Shown: positions 24,335 to 37,368 of the stretch, piece by piece
Position numbering within the stretch: the first letter of the stretch is position 1
Layout: the number at the start of each line of letters is the position of its first letter
Source of the DNA: Hypericum androsaemum
Lineage: Eukaryota > Streptophyta > Magnoliopsida > Malpighiales > Hypericaceae
Direction: 5' to 3'
Length of the DNA: 64,000 nucleotides
NCBI GenBank assembly: GCA_963995505.1
Contig: OZ023197.1
Location: 12,150,475-12,214,474 of the forward strand
Made by a program: the position numbers and the translations under genes
The notes under the pieces: generated by a model
What the model was told of the DNA's origin: nothing
Seen by the model: the letters and a program-made list of their open reading frames with translations, nothing else
The model's database searches: none

Positions 24335-24719
24335 TCAATAAAGGGGGGAAGTTTTTCGCATCCTGAGATCAGGATCATTACTTTCTCTTGATTCATTCCC
24401 AATGGCACCACTGGTCTTTGGACCCAAGGAACCTTCTCCTTCAGCATTAAAGCTAGCATGGAATCTGTAGAGGACATAAAACAGTACTGCAAATCCCGAA
24501 AAAGAATCCGAATCGGATGTAGGACGGACGATAAAGAGAGCCGAGTATAAATATGTTCAGGAAGACGGAGACGCACGGGAACCATGACATCAACACGACG
24601 CCCCACAACTTGGGCTTCCAAGCCTGAGGAACCATGCAATGGAAGACTTGGATCATCTCAACGGCGGCAACCGAGCAGGCCCCGAGCAAGAAAGACTTGA
24701 GCTTGAACGCCGAACCTTT
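24335..24719 (-). pseudogene. Relic terminal exon of a cationic amino acid transporter (CAT)
   Basis: The minus strand reads 'LLGACSVAAVEMIQVFHCM', then 'WGVVLMSWFPCVSVFLNIFI' and 'GSLYRPSYIRFGFF'. This pattern matches the C-terminal transmembrane part of plant CAT permeases (APC superfamily, plasma membrane or tonoplast). After GFFFG the frame is shifted, and a second frame continues with a plausible C-terminal tail to a TGA at 24335. A splice-acceptor-like 'ttcag' sits just before the exon at 24720. No other CAT exon was seen within the next kilobases, so this is a truncated genomic copy, not a processed one. Confidence 0.75.
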
Positions 24720-25404
24720 CTGAACTTATCAACATGTGACATTAGCCTATAACCACACTCAACCACTTTCCTATTTTTGGTCGGGAAACAAAAATTTAAT
24801 CATTATAAAACTCTCCAAAAAATTAAAACCAAATTCAAATCAATAAGAATCCAACCATTTCCCTGAACACCGTCCTTTCTATTTCTAGAATTGCACCGAG
24901 AGACAACCATTAAGTATCCATTCTCTTTACCCATCATCCTCCCGTGAAACGCTCATGACGGAGATATCACCTTTTTAATAATATATGTTATTATATAGTT
25001 AAATATCTGGGTTTGTTCAAACCCTCACATTTATGATGATGTAAAATTTACCTTAAAAAAGAAGATAGTTAAATATCTTTGAATACTTTTCGGCGATAAT
25101 TAGTGTTTCGGGAGTTGCCCTTCAGAACGATTGGGGAACCTGTATTTTTATAGGCTACTTTAGACAAAATGTGCCTGCGAGCACTGTAGGCGTATCACGA
25201 AGAAAGTATAATTACTTACTTCTTTGTCAAAAAAAAATTTATTGATTAATACAATTTACTTTAAATAAAAGTACATCAGAGTTGAGAATTCAAAAGACAG
25301 ATAATTCCAAACTTGGAACAATTTTTTTATTCTAGAACAATGTCATGACTAGTTATCTCAAACATAACTAGAACACCTTCCCACTTCCCATACCCTAAAC
25401 CGAT
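24720..25404. other. Intergenic, downstream of the GST gene
   Basis: AT-rich. Should hold the GST 3'UTR near 25200-25404. Nothing else seen. Confidence 0.4.
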
Positions 25405-27072
<1,668 letters not shown>

Positions 27073-27081
27073 TTATGCACG

Positions 27082-27089
27082 TATTTATA
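27082..27089 (-). promoter_or_regulatory. TATA box of the GST gene
   Basis: TATAAATA on the minus strand, about 43 bp upstream of the GST start codon at 27039, implying a very short 5'UTR. Confidence 0.6.
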
Positions 27090-27867
27090 ACCGAAATGTT
27101 CCCGAGATTGTTCGACTATGAATATTAAATATTTACAACAAGAAACGATGATGTCGATAAAATTGCTGAAGCATTCAAACATTAGTGTTGAAAAAATTAT
27201 TGGGAATTGCTTCCTCTTGTCACGTTATGAAATCTTTCTTTCCCAACGGAATCTGATGGCCGATTGCACATGGCTTTTTTATTTTTATTTTAAAGGTAAA
27301 TTTTATGCAAATATTTAGAACGCTTTGTATCATTAGACTACAAGTCCTTTGGCAATCTGTATTCCCCAAATGTTAAATCCCTCATAACACACAAGGATGC
27401 AATCGATAAAATTATATTTTATTCAGTTATATATTTGTTCATTGGTATAAAATTTTATTTTCGAATCTCATTTGGTTAGCATATACCATAGTGTCCGGCA
27501 TTACAGGAATCCAAGAAGAAAGTCCAAGCAGAAATTCTACGAAAGGATGTCGAGATTGATTAATTCAAGGTGCTTAGTAATCGTTATATAAGAGGGTCAG
27601 AGGTTTGAGATTTTTGGAACCTAGTTATGTTTAATATTTAGTAGAAAAATTTTATTATATTTCAAATATTTTGTTCGACTCAAATCTAAATTAATTAATT
27701 TACTAGTAACACGATAAACACAATAATTCCGTACGTCTCAGACGCGACATATCCTAATAGCAATGGTCTTTCGTTATGATAACACTTTAATGTTCAAGAG
27801 CCAAAACGCCGACCATATAGAATCGCATTGATTCATAGACATTCTTTGTTAGACCTGATTATGTTGA
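27090..27867. other. GST upstream region, no gene seen
   Basis: AT-rich promoter-side DNA. No other feature could be supported before the LTR element that starts at 27868. Confidence 0.4.
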
Positions 27868-28131
27868 TGATGAAGATAAAACATAGTTATATATTTAATA
27901 GTTATCTCTAATTTTATATTACTATTAGTAGTTTAATTTATAACAGGATTTTAGTTAATAAATTTTTTTTATTCTTTATAAATAGGACCTCTACTATGTT
28001 ATTTTGTTTGGTTGAATATTGATATTGAAAAACAAGATTCGTAAAATCAACAGATCGATACTCTATCGTATTTTCTGGGTATTTTCAGAATCAACGGATT
28101 CGCGATCTTTTATCCACGTTCTCTTGCATCA
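27868..28131 (+). repeat. 5' LTR of the non-autonomous element
   Basis: 264 bp, TG...CA. Contains a TATAAATAGG promoter-like box near 27977 and matches the second LTR except for two indels. Confidence 0.85.
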
Positions 28132-28780
28132 GTTGGTATTGAGAGCTGCGTTCATTCCTCGTGGTGTTCGATCGTATTTGATCCTTCCCGATCAGGAGTT
28201 CGTTTTATCCAAAAAAAAGAAGCAATTTTTTTATAGGGTTTTTCAAGAAAATCTGTCGCCGCCGTCTTCAACCTCCAGCAGCCCAACCCGTGTGCGTGAC
28301 CACCTGTCTGCTCGCCGAACTGCATCCAGCCGAAGCCGCAACCAGTCCCGCTGAGTCGCGTCTCCCGTTCGTCAGCCGTCACCATCGTCTCGTGGAGACA
28401 CTGAAGCTCCGCCTGACTACACGTGACGCTGACGCCGAGTTCGCCTAGACCCCACCGTGTTGTCGCCTGCCGAGCCCACACTTCCCGGTCAGCCGCTAAC
28501 AGCTTCGCCGCTGCCCCCGGTGGTTTTCTAGTTTAGGTTCGATTTCCCCCTTTTTTCCAATTCTTGGGTTAGGATTGGTTGATTTGAGAAATTCAGTGAC
28601 TGATTGTGAATTGGGTAAAAGTTGGAGGGCTACTTCGTAACTTTGGCAGAGATTGGCGACTGTTTCGTATTTGCCAGTAGGTTAATTACAGATTGATCCC
28701 ACTAAGTTTTCAGAAGTTTCAGATTGGTCCAAGAAGAATTTCAAAATTTACAGATTGATCTCTTTTTGGCTTAACTGAAG

Positions 28781-29470
28781 ATGCATGATTTTATGGTGTC
28801 TGTGATGTATGTTCCTACTTTAAGGGATATTCATGATCTTGATTGGAAAATTTCGAAAAAGAATTTTATCAATTGGCTTGTGAATATTCATCTATATTTT
28901 GATCATGAGGTGCTTCCAAAATCTGCTAAATTGCAATTTGCGATCTTGCTATTACAAGGAGATCTCTTTCATTAGTGGAGTACATTGCAAGCTCGGAGAC
29001 AATGAGAAGGTAAAAGGAGAATCGCTCGATGGATTACTATGAGAGATCTTTTGATTTATAAGCTTTTCCCTAAGAATTTTGATGAAGTTCTGAACCTTGC
29101 TGGTACAAAGTATGAAACTTTTTGAGATTATTCTCATGCTCATGTTGCTGAATATGAAGCTTCTCAGATAAGTGGTGAGACTTTAATTTGGGAAGAATTT
29201 GGTAACTTTGCTGATGATTTATTTGATGAGGATTCTGACTCATCATATCAAAGGGTTCTTTTTCGATCTTATGGTCTTGAAGACAATGGTGAACCAATTA
29301 TGACTCCTACCCTAGTGAGGAGGACGGGTTTGATGAAGGTGAACCAATTTTTGACTCCTACCCTAGTGAGGAGGACGCGGTTGAAGAAGTTGTTGCCGAG
29401 TTGTTTGTCGAGTCGTGTGTTATTGATACTGCTAATATGAGGCAATATGCAATTTCAATTGATACTTGAG
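28781..29470 (+). pseudogene. Broken Ty3-type gag
   Basis: The reading contains 'KKNFINWLVNIHLYFDHEVL' and then, beyond a stop replacing a Trp codon at 28973, sequence like 'ARWITMRDLLIYKLFPKNF'. Together these follow the Retrotrans_gag capsid pattern. Several stops interrupt it. A duplicated ~50-bp block (29289-29338, 29339-29388; 'gaaccaattNtgactcctac') lies near the end, followed by unrelated acidic coding debris to 29830. Confidence 0.65.
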
Positions 29471-29815
29471 TTATTGATGCTGAGATTGAACCCATGCGCC
29501 AAGATTATTGGATTGAGTATGTCGAACACATAGACTTTCTCGGAGTTGACGAGTTTGAATACGTTGACGCTTCTCCTTTGCTGATTATGTGGAATATGCT
29601 GAAGGAAGTAGAACAAGCTGCTCGAAAAAGAGAGTTCATGGTCTTTCATCTGAAGAATATTCACGGTTGCCTAGCCTCCAAGTATTTGTTCTCTTGGGAT
29701 GGAAGATATCAAGTGTCACCACGTCGATCGAATGTGTTGACAAGTGCGAGTATGAAGATCTCAAACTGACCGACTACACCAAATTCGATGGCGAATTTCT
29801 CCAACCGGCGGAGAA

Positions 29816-30098
29816 TGATGAAGATAAAGAATAGTTATATATTTAATAGTTATCTCTAGTTTTATATTATTATTAGTAGTTTAATTTATAACAGGATTTT
29901 AGTTAATATGTTTCTTTTGATTCTTTATAAATAGGTCATCTATTATGTTATTTTATTTGGTTGAATATTGATATTGAAAAACAAGGATTTTCTCTATTAT
30001 CTGTGTCGTTTTTCGGTATTCGTAAAATCAACGAATCGATACTCTATTGTGTTTTTCGGGTATTCTCAGAATCAATGGATTCACGATCTCTTGTATCA
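29816..30098 (+). repeat. 3' LTR of the non-autonomous element
   Basis: 283 bp, paired with 27868-28131. It carries an extra segment around 29988-30020. Confidence 0.85.
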
Positions 30099-31798
30099 GT
30101 TGATAAAACCACAATTTACGATAAAAAAGATTGCATTTCATTTAGAGAAACTGTAAACCGTAATCTAATCGGAGATCCACAGTTTTGAAATCGTCGGTGA
30201 TCATTAGACTAGCTGTTTAACTTCCGGTTAAATCAATATCTTTTATAAAGTTAAGGATATGTATTTTCTATGAAATCATATGAAACAAGAACGATTTTAG
30301 ATTTTAAGTTTAAAATTGAATTATATATTTTTCTAAAACCTCGAATTTTAAAAATATTTTATTTTATCGTATTTATTTTTTATTTTCAGATATCTCTAAC
30401 CGTGACCGGTAATGATTATAATCACTGTCAATAATTTTTGAACTGTAACTGATTATGTGTTGTTTCTGTTTTTGTTTTGGTTTTATCTTAGGATTATGCA
30501 ATTAGATGGGTGCGGTGCGGAATTAATTTTTTGCAATGTTAATGTTAAGATAGGGCGTTATTTATCTATCTATTCTTTTTTTATTGCAATTTTTTTCTAA
30601 TGAATTGTATCGTAGTGGGTATCACAACTTTGAAAGAACGAATTTTGTGTTAAGTATGATGTAATTAATATATGTAATAAAATTTCTTATAAAAAACATC
30701 GGCACACAATTTCATGATTAAATTCGAACAAACACGAACAACTCAGAAAAGACAAGGCGATCTGGTTTGGGCCGTTTGGCCCGATCTTGAGAGCTACTTT
30801 CCTTATCACGTTTTAAATTTTAAAAACCAAATTTTGGATATGGTGAACCATCTTTCAAATCATCAAATAATTAAGATTTGATTTTAACAAACATGTCAAG
30901 ATTTTCTTTTTTGTTTTTAGAGAATTTCAAAGGCGTGGAAGACTAAAAAATGAGTCTATTCCAAAATTTGAGAAAAAATATAAGTCCTAAACTTTAATAA
31001 ATCCTAAATAACCTAACCTAAAAACAAAAAAGCCAATAAATCGCCAGCCGTTAGATAGTGATCCAAGGGACTAAAACATCTCCAGACGTACGGACCAGAA
31101 GGCCCTAAGTATTGGATCAATAATAGTGGATGAGGTGGTCCAGCCTAAGAATCTGGTCTCACTCTGGAAATTGGGCATGGGCCGCCATACTAACTTTCCG
31201 GCTCTTTTTTAAATGTTTTTTCCAAAAATATCATTGCCAAAACGAGCAATCATATCAATAAACGCATTTAACTGGTCCATCGAAAATTTGCTATTGTTCT
31301 GAGAAGAGACTCTAGAGGCCTAGAATTGTCTATATAGTTTATTTCTATATCTATGTCCTATAATTTAACATTTTTTCTTTGTGATCTCAACGCATTTAAC
31401 CGTTCAACCAAAAATTTGCTCCAAAGTATCGAAGCAATGTAATAACGAGGCAAGCCACCAAGTTAAGCTTCTGCTTGATCTCACACCATAAGTTCAGAAT
31501 CATTGACCAAACCATATGTACATTTTCGTAAAGGACAGAAGGAACTTTGTATTAGGTGATCAAATAACCACTGGTCTAAGCATCCCCTGACTACCTAACA
31601 GTAGAACACCATTGTCTTGGCAATACACCAAATCTCAGTAACTATCACAGCCTATTCGATCCTCGAGCTGGCTACCATGAAGAAGAAGAATGCTATACAA
31701 ATCAGACTATGAGACGTGATCTAGTATGGTTATTTATATACAAAACGTGTAGAGCTTCAGGGCGTCCAAAGAAAAAAGAAACGATAAGAAGGCGTTCG
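30099..31798. other. Intergenic, no gene seen
   Basis: AT-rich sequence downstream of the MYB gene. The MYB 3'UTR probably occupies the last few hundred bases before 31799. No element border or RNA gene was recognised. Confidence 0.4.
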
Positions 31799-33181
31799 CT
31801 ACATCTGGTAGCCGAAGTTTTGATAATCCATGGGGACGTTTTGATCCGGCAGGTTCAGAGGCTGCATCTGCTGCATCATCATATGGGGTTGCTGTTGTGG
31901 AGGAGGAGCCATATTCGGATTAGCTGGATGCCCGGTAGGCATCTCGACGGTCTTGATGTCATGGATGCTTGTCCGTTTCCTGTCTTTCTTTCCAGCAGTC
32001 TGGCGAAGGAAAAACTTCTGGGCATGGCTCGCTACCTGAGTCGGTGTTCTACTCACCACGCACTGCCTCGAAATGCTTCTCCAGTCACCCCTGCCGTATG
32101 TCTGCAGCCCAACCAAAAATGACCTGCAGCAACACCGGAAAGACATAAACCAAAATTACAAATCACACTTTCTTCTTGCAGTTGAAAATTGTGCCAACAA
32201 CCCATTTAAGAGGGAAAAGAACCATGAACGAAGAACAAGCGAAGAGAGGCAGAATCGCTTCAGCCTGTTTGCTGATAGAAAGAGTCAACAAAAAGACAAC
32301 TTGATTGGCAATAGATCAAAATTTCGTATCAGTTTCGGACAACAAATGCATAATCAAGATCTCATTTTTAAGGAAGTCTTGGTTTCAAGATTTACTAATG
32401 CCGTAAGAAGCACCATCGACAGAGATTCACCAAAACATTTCCTATAATTTCCAATCCATTACTCTTAAACCCCTTAGCCCAGGCTCACCACACGCGGACT
32501 AATGCATAATCAAGATCTCATTTTTAAGGAAGTCTCGGTTTCAAGATTTACGAAGTCCGTAAAAAACACCATTGACAGAGATTCACCCAAGCATTTCCTA
32601 TAATTTCCAATCCATTACTATTAAACCCCTAATCAGCAATCTTAGTATTAGTATTTTAAATTTAAACTAATTAAAGATATACAATCTTAATAAAAGAAAT
32701 GTAAAACCCTAATCAGAAAGAAAACAGAGCGCTGTTGTTTATACCTGTGTTCTTCTTCAGTCCAAGGCAGGCCCTTCTTCCTCTCCCCGTCCCCCGGCCG
32801 CTTCCCGGAGAACGAAATCTGACTCCCCGGATTCCCGACCGCCCCGTCCTCATCGTACTCCCCATCATCCCCCTCCTCCTCCTCCTCCTCCGCGTCCCCG
32901 TACTTCGGCACCTCCACCCTCCCCGTCTCGATGTCAGCCACCTCCCGGAGCAACGCCTCGTAGTGCTCGAGCACCTCCGTCTCCGCTCGGCCGACCCGCT
33001 CCGCGATCACGCTCAACCGGTTCGGCAAGTCCTCGGGGACAAGAACCAGCTGCGACTCGAACCGCTTCTGCTCCTCCCTCGTCCACTCCCGCGCCGCCAC
33101 CGAAGGCGCACCGTAGAAAGCCGGCTGGTCCAGTTGCCAGGCGGCAGCGGCGGCAGCAGACGACGGGTCGTTCAGGTACAT
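31799..33181 (-). CDS. DIVARICATA/SRM1-type MYB transcription factor, two exons
   Basis: Exon 1 is 33181-32745 and exon 2 is 32123-31799, joined within an Arg codon (AG/G) to give 253 aa. An N-terminal SANT/MYB repeat (about 31-85, '[20 protein letters not shown]') is followed by a strongly acidic linker (about 97-112). The second, DNA-binding MYB repeat (about 137-187) carries '[20 protein letters not shown]' and the SHAQKFF signature at 178-184. The C-terminus is Pro/Gln/Met-rich. This two-repeat layout is the DIVARICATA/SRM1 family of nuclear transcription factors, with roles in flower asymmetry, salt and ABA responses in various plants. The exact orthologue cannot be chosen here. Confidence 0.94.
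32345..32632. repeat. 130-bp direct duplication in the MYB intron
   Basis: 32345-32476 recurs at 32501-32632 (unit starting AATGCATAATCAAGATCTCA) with about ten differences. It lies wholly inside the intron between the two MYB exons and leaves the splice sites intact. Confidence 0.88.
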
Positions 33182-33290
33182 CTTCTCTCACTTGGCTTCT
33201 TCGCTTTGGGGTTTTTTCCTTTGGTTCAAAGTTTTCGCTTGGAGGTTTCGTGAATGGGGGGAGATATTGAGGAGACGTGGGCTAATATAA

Positions 33291-33337
33291 TTTTTATAGG
33301 TCACGTATTTATTAGGAGAGAGAGAGAGAAAGAGAGA
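33291..33337 (-). promoter_or_regulatory. TATA box and CT-repeat of the MYB gene
   Basis: On the minus strand TATAAAA lies at 33292-33298, 111 bp upstream of the ATG at 33181. A pure CT/GA microsatellite (33316-33337) sits just beyond it. Pyrimidine-rich microsatellites are common in plant core promoters. Confidence 0.5.
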
Positions 33338-35010
33338 AAAGCGGGAGTTGGACTTTTGTTTTTCTCATTTTCTGTTTCGACTTTTTTTCTATTTATTTAG
33401 TTTTATTAATGCTCTTTTCTTCTTGTTTTGTACCCTTTTCTGTTTTTTCTTTTCTTTTTTGGGCTGCTGTACAGCGCAGGAGATTTGAATAGGACTCTTT
33501 TAAGAATTCTCTCTCTGGTTGTTGGGTTTTTTTTTCCCTAGTTTGACTTTTATTTTTTTTAATTCGCATTTTGACTCATCGGTACTTCTTCGTTTTAAAA
33601 TTTTTGATTAAATGATAGCGATTTTATTTGACAACCAAACAACGCTCATTAATTTTAGTATTTTGAGCAATGTTACTTATTTTGAGTATCATAATATGTC
33701 ATTAATTTTATTTTGACACATAATAATTTTATTCGTGTGCCAAGTCACTTCACGAATTTGAGAAATGAGATCAACTTAGTAGTATTTATATTCAAATCAA
33801 GATATGAAAGAGATAGTGTCCAAATAAGGGTCGACGACATAAAATTAATGACATATCTGACACTCAAAATCCAAGTAATCTTGGTTGATAATAAGATAAA
33901 ATCTAAATAACCTGCTCAAAAAAATTTATGTTGTGTGAAACCACCATATTAAAATTTATTATTTTTTTATTGCTCTCGAGTAAGTCGGACGAGGAACTGT
34001 TCCGCGCTTTGGGGGTATTAGATATTTCTCGCTATATTTGGGTTCCGGATATTTAGAACAGTTGATTTGCTTTTGTGGGATGGGAAACCACTTGGCATCC
34101 CCTCTTTTATTTTCTGTTTTGCTTCTAGACAATTGGATATATGGGGTGTGATAAAAATACTGGTGTAGTTACAATAAAATATAACCAAATTTAGATTTTT
34201 TAACAAAATAAAATAAAACCAAATTTGGGTTCATTGGGTTTCTGTGTATTCTCGTTTATTTAGCCGGTGTTTAAATCTTTTCAGTATTTGTGATGCGAAA
34301 AATAAATTGTACATCATTCATAGATAGAAATAAAATTTTCTAAATAAAAAACTAAAGAAATGAGAAAAGAGAAAAAATAAGAATATATTTTTTGGGCAAA
34401 TGTGCCTTTTATCCTTTATTTCCATATAATTTTAAAATACGTTCTCAAAAATATTTCTATTAAATTTTCTTTATTTGCTTGTGTCAGAAGTATTTTTCAT
34501 TGTTCTTACCCTCTACATGGAAGCCTCCTTTTTCCTATTCAACTTTTGGGCAAATGTTACTTAATTATTGTTCCCGCATGATGCAAAAGAGTTAAAAGGT
34601 TGCAGTGAAAGATATGTAATAGCAGAAAATGTAAGTTGTAAAATAATTACGACATAAATATAATTTGATATATTTAAAATCTTAAAATTTACGTCGTCAC
34701 TCACTATGATTTACTCCTCTCATTGTTTCCCAAAAAAATAAATACAAAATTGATGACATAATAATTCTCAGGGTTGAAGTCGGTAGCCGCCTCATCGGAT
34801 GCGTCGACGGTTGTTATAAAACATATATATTTTTTGTAGCATGTCATTTATTATATAGTTCGATGAACCTAGCTACTTAATGCTTCAAAATTTGCATGCA
34901 AAAAGTTTGATCACTTTCCTTGCAAACTGCCAAATTAAGTCCCCGTCACTAACTAGGTTCGTGGTCGAATTGGATTGTGACCACTTTTAACAAAAGTACG
35001 TGTCGCTTCG
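33338..35010. other. MYB upstream region, no gene seen
   Basis: AT-rich with T tracts and simple sequence. No supported coding region or mobile element. Confidence 0.4.
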
Positions 35011-35246
35011 ACGTGGCAACACGTGTGGTTCACTTGAAGAAGTTGGAAAGTAAAGCAAAGTCCTACACATGTTTTGGATAAGATTGACTTTGCCACGTCG
35101 GTGAGGCATAGTCTATTGGGTAATATTCATTTCGGCCGTGTGGATAAAATGTGGGGTTCGGTTTTGGATTTGTTACTTTATTAATTGTTTTTTTGGACTA
35201 TTATACGATTGACGAGTTTTTATTGCTTTGACTTTTCACCACGTGG
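35011..35246. promoter_or_regulatory. Cluster of G-box/ABRE-like ACGT motifs
   Basis: Within 236 bp there are ACGTGGC (35011), CACGTGTG (35020), CCACGTCG (35093) and a palindromic CCACGTGG (35239). ACGT-core boxes bind bZIP and bHLH factors. The cluster is 1.8 kb upstream of the MYB start and 1.4 kb downstream of the LBD stop, so its target, if any, is unclear. Confidence 0.35.
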
Positions 35247-36377
35247 TTTTAATTCATCGAATCTAAATCCACTAGCCAAGTCTTTCGGTTCTTTACCCCT
35301 TATTAAAATTTTTTTTTCTCGCTTCACGTAACACTGCCCAGAAAAGATTAATGCACGTTTATATTATTCTTTTAAAAGTAAAGTTATTTAAATTATCAAT
35401 CATTACACTTTCTCAAATCGTCATACACTTGCTAGACCAAGTATCTTTTAACTTTATTTTAATATTATCTAATATTCAGATATTGAATTGATTAATTTAG
35501 ATTTGTATCAAATATAATTTTTGAAGATTGACAAAATTTAATACTATTATTTTTTCAATATTCCGAACTCAACTTTTTTTTTTTGAGTTAAAATGATTCT
35601 TTCACTAGATAAATCTATGTAATTGTGATGAAAAAATTAATCCAAGTACTCAAATTTTGGTTCCTAATATCGTTGACTGTGTAAGTACTTGTAGTAGAAA
35701 AGATTAATGCGAATTGTAGGCAACATGCACTTTATTCTTGTGTCTGCAGGAAAAAAAAACACTTTTGTTTCTCTGTTTATTTTATACAATACCATGCACG
35801 TTCTTGTAGTTTGAAAATAAAATAAACTTTAGGAAGAAACAGGGGACAGAAGGACAAATCATTGAAGACGTGTAAATAAAAATAGGATGGAGATAGAAAT
35901 TTGGGAATTCGTTACGGAAAAAATGAAATTTGGGAATTCAAGGCCATACTTCAAGCAATAGAAAAAGATATCTACTTATAAAACAAGTTGAATGCTTTGA
36001 AATTTGCAGGGAACATGCATCTAGTAAGTACAAATATTACTTAGCTCTTTTATTAATCCAAGTAAATAGAATAGCTAATGAAAGACCCAAACCCAAAATA
36101 ATCCAGAAATCAAATTAAGGTTGAATTCTGTTTTGTCCCCCAAATTAACATATTCTTCAGAAGTCCATTTCGCATATTTTTATCTCCACCAAATTGCGAT
36201 AAAAAAATGCCAAGAAATCAACAAAATTAAATAATCGTTTAAACAAAAACATGAAAAACAATGATGCACAACTTTAGTGTAAATAAGTCGGGAGAGGACC
36301 CAATCCCAACCTCCATAGCCTTTTCTTTGCTTCATAATTATATTTTTGTGAATCTCGTGTATCGAGAGTCGAGCAGC
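35247..36377. other. Intergenic, no gene seen
   Basis: AT-rich and low in complexity; only short compositional frames. Confidence 0.4.
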
Positions 36378-36692
36378 GAGAACATAACCAACTCCACAGA
36401 GAATACAAACATTCTCTCCACAACTTTTCAATCATAAACTAGCTAGATATGAAAATGGTAGCAGATACCAGAAAATCATAAAGCCGAAAACCTAGCTACA
36501 ACGACATGACCAACTCTGTGGAGGGTAGAAACCTTCTCTCCACCAACTCTTCAATCTCAAACTAGCTAGTTACGAGAATGACAGCAAATATCAGAAGATC
36601 ATAAACCCGAAAACCTAGCTACGAGGACATGACCAACTCGGTGGAGGGTACAAACCTTATCTCAACCAACTCTTCAATCTCAAACTTGATAT
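36378..36692. repeat. Tandem copies of the LBD 3' coding tail
   Basis: Units of about 123 bp: 36378-36496 (most diverged), 36497-36619 and the coding tail 36620-36692. The middle unit still reads FEIEELVERRFLPSTELVMS and then a stop in minus orientation, close to the genuine end FEIEELVEIRFVPSTELVMS. The copies lie downstream of the true stop, so they are 3'UTR or flanking DNA. Confidence 0.85.
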
Positions 36693-37368
36693 CATTTACA
36701 TCAATAAACGACGCAATGGGGTTCATCTCTTGCTTAACACCACATTGCTCATATCGGTCGCCCCCGCCATTGTTAGGGTTAGCTTGAAAAGAGGACGAGG
36801 AGGACGTAACGCTGGACTCTTGCAAAATTGGCATCGTCCATGAGCTTACTTGGTGATGATCGTGATCTTGGTGCATCAACATTGGATCGTACACATCCAA
36901 TGCGCTTCCATTCGTATTCTCTACCAACTCGTGACGATGATTGTCGCCTCCTTCGTGACTCGGACCTGGATTATTCGCGCGGCACAATGCCAATTGGTGC
37001 AAGACGAGGTCGAGCTCGCGCTTGTGGTACTCGATCTCGCGCTGGAGCTCGAGCACAATGCGGAAGCACCCTCCAACGGGGTCTATGGCGCGTGTGTTGG
37101 CCTCGAACATGATGGTCTTCATGGCCTCGTCCTTCTGGAGAGGGCCGACCCTCTTGATGATCTTGGTGATGTTGCTGACCCCGAAGAGCTTGTGCGCGTT
37201 GAGGAACTGGCGCGGGCGGTCCTGGGGAAAGTACGGGGCGAGGAGGCAGTCCGGGGTGCACTTCCTACGTTGGTACTTGCAAGCCGCGCAGGCTTGAGTC
37301 GCGGAGGAGGAGGAGGTGGTCGAGGAGGAGGTGGTGGTCTTGTTACCAATCCTGGAAATGTTGCTCAT
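36619..37368 (-). CDS. LOB-domain (LBD) transcription factor, LBD22-like
   Basis: 249 aa in a single frame from the ATG at 37368. After a Ser/Thr-rich start, the LOB domain begins with the zinc-finger-like block C27-x2-C30-x6-C37-x3-C41. Next come the GAS block ('FLNAHKLFGVSNITKIIKRV') and a coiled coil with spaced leucines ('LELQREIEYHKRELDLVLHQ'). The ANTRAIDPVGG stretch resembles LBD22 of Arabidopsis as I remember it. LBD proteins are plant-specific nuclear DNA-binding factors in organ boundary, lateral organ and pollen development. The C-terminal region (130-249) is low-complexity and His/Ser-rich, ending in an acidic amphipathic tail. I see no intron, although many LBD genes have one. 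Confidence 0.93.
   Translation of the reverse strand: MSNISRIGNKTTTSSSTTSSSSATQACAACKYQRRKCTPDCLLAPYFPQDRPRQFLNAHKLFGVSNITKIIKRVGPLQKDEAMKTIMFEANTRAIDPVGGCFRIVLELQREIEYHKRELDLVLHQLALCRANNPGPSHEGGDNHRHELVENTNGSALDVYDPMLMHQDHDHHQVSSWTMPILQESSVTSSSSSFQANPNNGGGDRYEQCGVKQEMNPIASFIDVNDIKFEIEELVEIRFVPSTELVMSS

Larger units (their letters stand above)
27868..30098 (+). mobile_element. Non-autonomous LTR retrotransposon (Ty3-type gag relic)
   Basis: LTRs are 27868-28131 and 29816-30098, both TGATGAAGATAAA...TCA. They are flanked by a perfect 5-bp duplication, GTTGA (27863-27867, 30099-30103). The first LTR is followed within 2 bp by TGGTATTGAGAGC, a slightly altered initiator-Met primer-binding site. 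A purine stretch (GGCGGAGAA) precedes the second LTR. The 1.7-kb interior has a GC-rich leader (28250-28530) and a broken gag, but no protease, reverse transcriptase or integrase, so it needed helper proteins. The second LTR has about 30 bp absent from the first. Confidence 0.88.
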
